A stretch of 6,794 bases of DNA from Leptolyngbyaceae cyanobacterium M65_K2018_010 (lineage in GTDB: Bacteria > Cyanobacteriota > Cyanobacteriia > Phormidesmidales > Phormidesmidaceae), in assembly GCA_015295885.1 (NCBI GenBank), contig DVEE01000554.1, positions 1 to 6,794 of the forward strand. Reading direction: 5' to 3'. The notes beneath the pieces were generated by a model. That model saw only the letters and a program-made list of their open reading frames with translations, made no database searches and was not told the DNA's origin. The position numbers were made by a program, and so were the translations under genes. How positions within the stretch are numbered: the first letter of the stretch is position 1; each line of letters opens with the position of its first letter. This document shows, in pieces, positions 5,114 through 6,794 of this stretch.

Positions 5114-5202
5114 CCTATAGCCCTAGCCGGCTCAACCGAACGCTCTCCCCCGGCGCCCTATTGGGGCAGCCGCTGCGGCCCATCGTTTTACAGCTCTCCA
5201 GG
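5114..5202. terminator. Convergent gap gmd / ClC with weak hairpins
   Basis: This 89-nt gap should end both transcripts. Candidates are CCCC (5148-5151) with GGGG (5163-5166), and GCCGCTGCGGC at 5169-5179 followed by a TTTT at 5186-5189 on the + strand. Stems are short and the T run is displaced, so this is a weak intrinsic terminator call for gmd. No clear one is visible for the - strand gene. Confidence 0.3.
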
Positions 5203-6794
5203 TTACTGATCTACCTGCTCCACCTGGCGGAGCAAAATCACCGTAATATCCGTCTGCAGGGCAACTTCCAGCGGTACATTGCCCTTCAGCACCTGGTTGA
5301 GTAAGTTCTCCCGGGAGGCGCCTAGCAAGATGGCGTCGCTGTGGCATTGCAGAGCCAGCTCGACGATCGCCTCCGCTACGGAAGTATGGGTAAGCACCTG
5401 GGTCTGTACCGGGCGACGGAGCATGTCCTGCAGATCCTCAGCCATGGCAGACAGGTGCTGGGGAGTCAGGCATTGGCCCTGGTCGGGGTGGCAGACGGTG
5501 CAGAGTTGGATGTGGGGAGCGGTACCCAGGGTCATTAGCCCAGGTAACAGTTTCTGGGCACTCTGGGCATTGGGCCCACCGGCGGTGGGAATCAGCCAGT
5601 GGTTGAAGGTTAGGTTACGACCGGGCCGCACCACCGCGACCTGGCAGGGGGCCTGGCGAATCAGCGTATCCACTACGCCGCTGATCACCCGGCCCGGCGT
5701 GAGGGAGGGATGATGCCAGCCCATCAGCACCAGGTCAATATGGCGATCGCGAATAATCTCTAACAGGGTGCGACCGACTTCGTGGGCCGCCCGGACTTGG
5801 AAATGTACCGATAGCCCACTGGTTTCACCCCAGGCCAGAGCCAACTGGCGCAGGGGCTCCACCGCCTGCAAATCCACCCTGGCCTCAGCCGGGGCCACGC
5901 TGCGAGGCACCACCACCACATGAACGCATTCCAACTCGTAGTGCAGACCCTGGGCAATGGCAGCGGCAATTTTGAGCAAATCCGGGGCGGTTTGAGGGTC
6001 GGCCAGGGGCACCAAGAGTCGGCCCTGACCAATGGCTGGGGCCTGTTGTTGAAACACAATGTAGGAGGGTTCGGCCTGAGGACCGAGATCGGGGATCTCG
6101 CCGCTGACCTGATCGGACTCGGCCCGAATAATGTCGGCGCGGGTGATGATGCCCACCAATTTATTGCCCTCGGTCACGGGTAGACGGCTGAGCTTCAGCC
6201 GGTTCAGCAGATGCAGCACCCTGGAGAGGGTCGCATCCGGCGCCACGGTCACCGGGTGGGGGGTCATGATGTCCGCCAGGGTGAGGGAGGGGTCGATCCC
6301 CTGGGTGGTGGCTTCGCCCAGATCACTTTGGGTGACAATACCCACTAAACGTCCCGCTTCCAGCACCGGGAAGCCGCGATGGTGCGATCGCGAAAAGGCT
6401 TGCACCACCTCGGCCAAGGGCATCTGGCTGGAGAGGGTTTCGACCCGGCGCTGCATCAGGTCAGCGGCGGTCAGGCCCGCCCAGGGATTGTTCGCCTGGG
6501 CTACGGGTTCTAGATGAATGCCTTGCATGGCCAGCAACCGATGGTAGATGGAGCCCCGGTTGGCCCGGTCGGCAATCAGGTAGGCGATGCCGGACCCAAT
6601 CATCAGGGGCAGCACCAGGTTAAAGTTGGCGGTCATCTCAAAGACGATGACGATGGCGGTGATGGGAACCCCTGTAACCGCACTGAAGAAGGCTCCCATG
6701 CCGGTCAGGGCATAGGTGGTGGGGCTACCCAAAACGTCCGGCAGAGGCCAGGCCCCAAAGCCCGTATACACCCCCTGGGCTAAGAAACTAACCA
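5203..6794 (-). CDS. ClC-type chloride channel/transporter with CBS and Usp domains (5' end outside window)
   Basis: The frame is open from the right edge to TAA at 5205-5203; residue numbers here count from the internal GTG at 6771, with seven more complete codons before it. Residues 1-80 are the last helices of a ClC membrane domain: GMGAFFSAVTGVPITAIVIVFEMT at 24-47, then LVLPLMIGSGIAYLI, and GSIYHRLL, whose Tyr76 sits where the pore-lining tyrosine of ClC proteins is expected. Two CBS domains follow at about 103-150 and 166-215 (each with a GxxVGIVT/IIT strand), which in ClC proteins sense adenine nucleotides or energy state. Two Usp-like domains end the protein at about 251-384 and 390-516. 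Both lack the G-x2-G part of the ATP-binding motif (GWHH at 351-354, GASR at 484-487). The selectivity motifs (GSGIP, GKEGP, GxFxP) are upstream of the window, so channel versus exchanger cannot be judged. It is convergent with gmd and functionally separate. Confidence 0.88.
   Translation of the reverse strand, partial: VSFLAQGVYTGFGAWPLPDVLGSPTTYALTGMGAFFSAVTGVPITAIVIVFEMTANFNLVLPLMIGSGIAYLIADRANRGSIYHRLLAMQGIHLEPVAQANNPWAGLTAADLMQRRVETLSSQMPLAEVVQAFSRSHHRGFPVLEAGRLVGIVTQSDLGEATTQGIDPSLTLADIMTPHPVTVAPDATLSRVLHLLNRLKLSRLPVTEGNKLVGIITRADIIRAESDQVSGEIPDLGPQAEPSYIVFQQQAPAIGQGRLLVPLADPQTAPDLLKIAAAIAQGLHYELECVHVVVVPRSVAPAEARVDLQAVEPLRQLALAWGETSGLSVHFQVRAAHEVGRTLLEIIRDRHIDLVLMGWHHPSLTPGRVISGVVDTLIRQAPCQVAVVRPGRNLTFNHWLIPTAGGPNAQSAQKLLPGLMTLGTAPHIQLCTVCHPDQGQCLTPQHLSAMAEDLQDMLRRPVQTQVLTHTSVAEAIVELALQCHSDAILLGASRENLLNQVLKGNVPLEVALQTDITVILLRQVEQVDQ
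5743..5750. repeat. HIP1 palindrome
   Basis: GCGATCGC over the Arg-Asp-Arg codons (341-343) of the first Usp-like domain of the ClC protein. Confidence 0.85.
6384..6391. repeat. HIP1 palindrome
   Basis: GCGATCGC over the Ser-Arg-Ser codons (127-129) in the first CBS domain of the ClC protein. Confidence 0.85.

Overview
The window looks like cyanobacterial chromosome. Four perfect HIP1 octamers (GCGATCGC) lie at 1998, 4000, 5743 and 6384. There are paralogous Uma2-family (DUF820) genes of the kind that proliferate in cyanobacteria, and the Gmd and ClC proteins are of types I associate with filamentous cyanobacteria. Species cannot be named from this sequence alone.

Layout: (1) 1-456, + strand: the 3' end of a family-2 glycosyltransferase gene, cut by the window edge and more AT-rich than the rest. 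(2) 575-2647, - strand: three Uma2-family genes in tandem. The first two are intact (276 and 252 aa). The third is a clear pseudogene: it keeps the family's N-terminus and coiled-coil C-terminal tail but has lost the catalytic core, has a frameshift at the junction, and carries a CAG-to-TAG nonsense mutation that can be read off against its intact neighbour. (3) 2648-2936: a 289-nt divergent intergenic region holding a small hairpin-repeat system, one inverted and three tandem direct copies of an 18/19-nt motif. Two copies fold into hairpins with 7-bp stems of different sequence around a near-identical 12-nt loop. (4) 2937-5113, + strand: a GT4 glycosyltransferase followed 29 nt later by a short-form GDP-mannose 4,6-dehydratase (gmd). 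(5) 5203-6794, - strand, convergent with gmd: the C-terminal part of a ClC-type chloride channel or transporter fused to two CBS domains and two universal-stress-protein domains, cut by the right window edge.

How it fits together: the GT2, GT4 and Gmd genes point to a cell-surface glycan (exopolysaccharide, O-antigen or similar) locus that uses GDP-mannose-derived deoxysugars. The Uma2 block runs against this direction and appears to be an accessory insertion undergoing duplication and decay. The ClC gene is an unrelated ion-transport gene.

I see no convincing new multi-gene system. The most interesting items are the hairpin repeat family with differing stems at 2729-2838 and the readable decay and tail sharing of the Uma2 paralogues.
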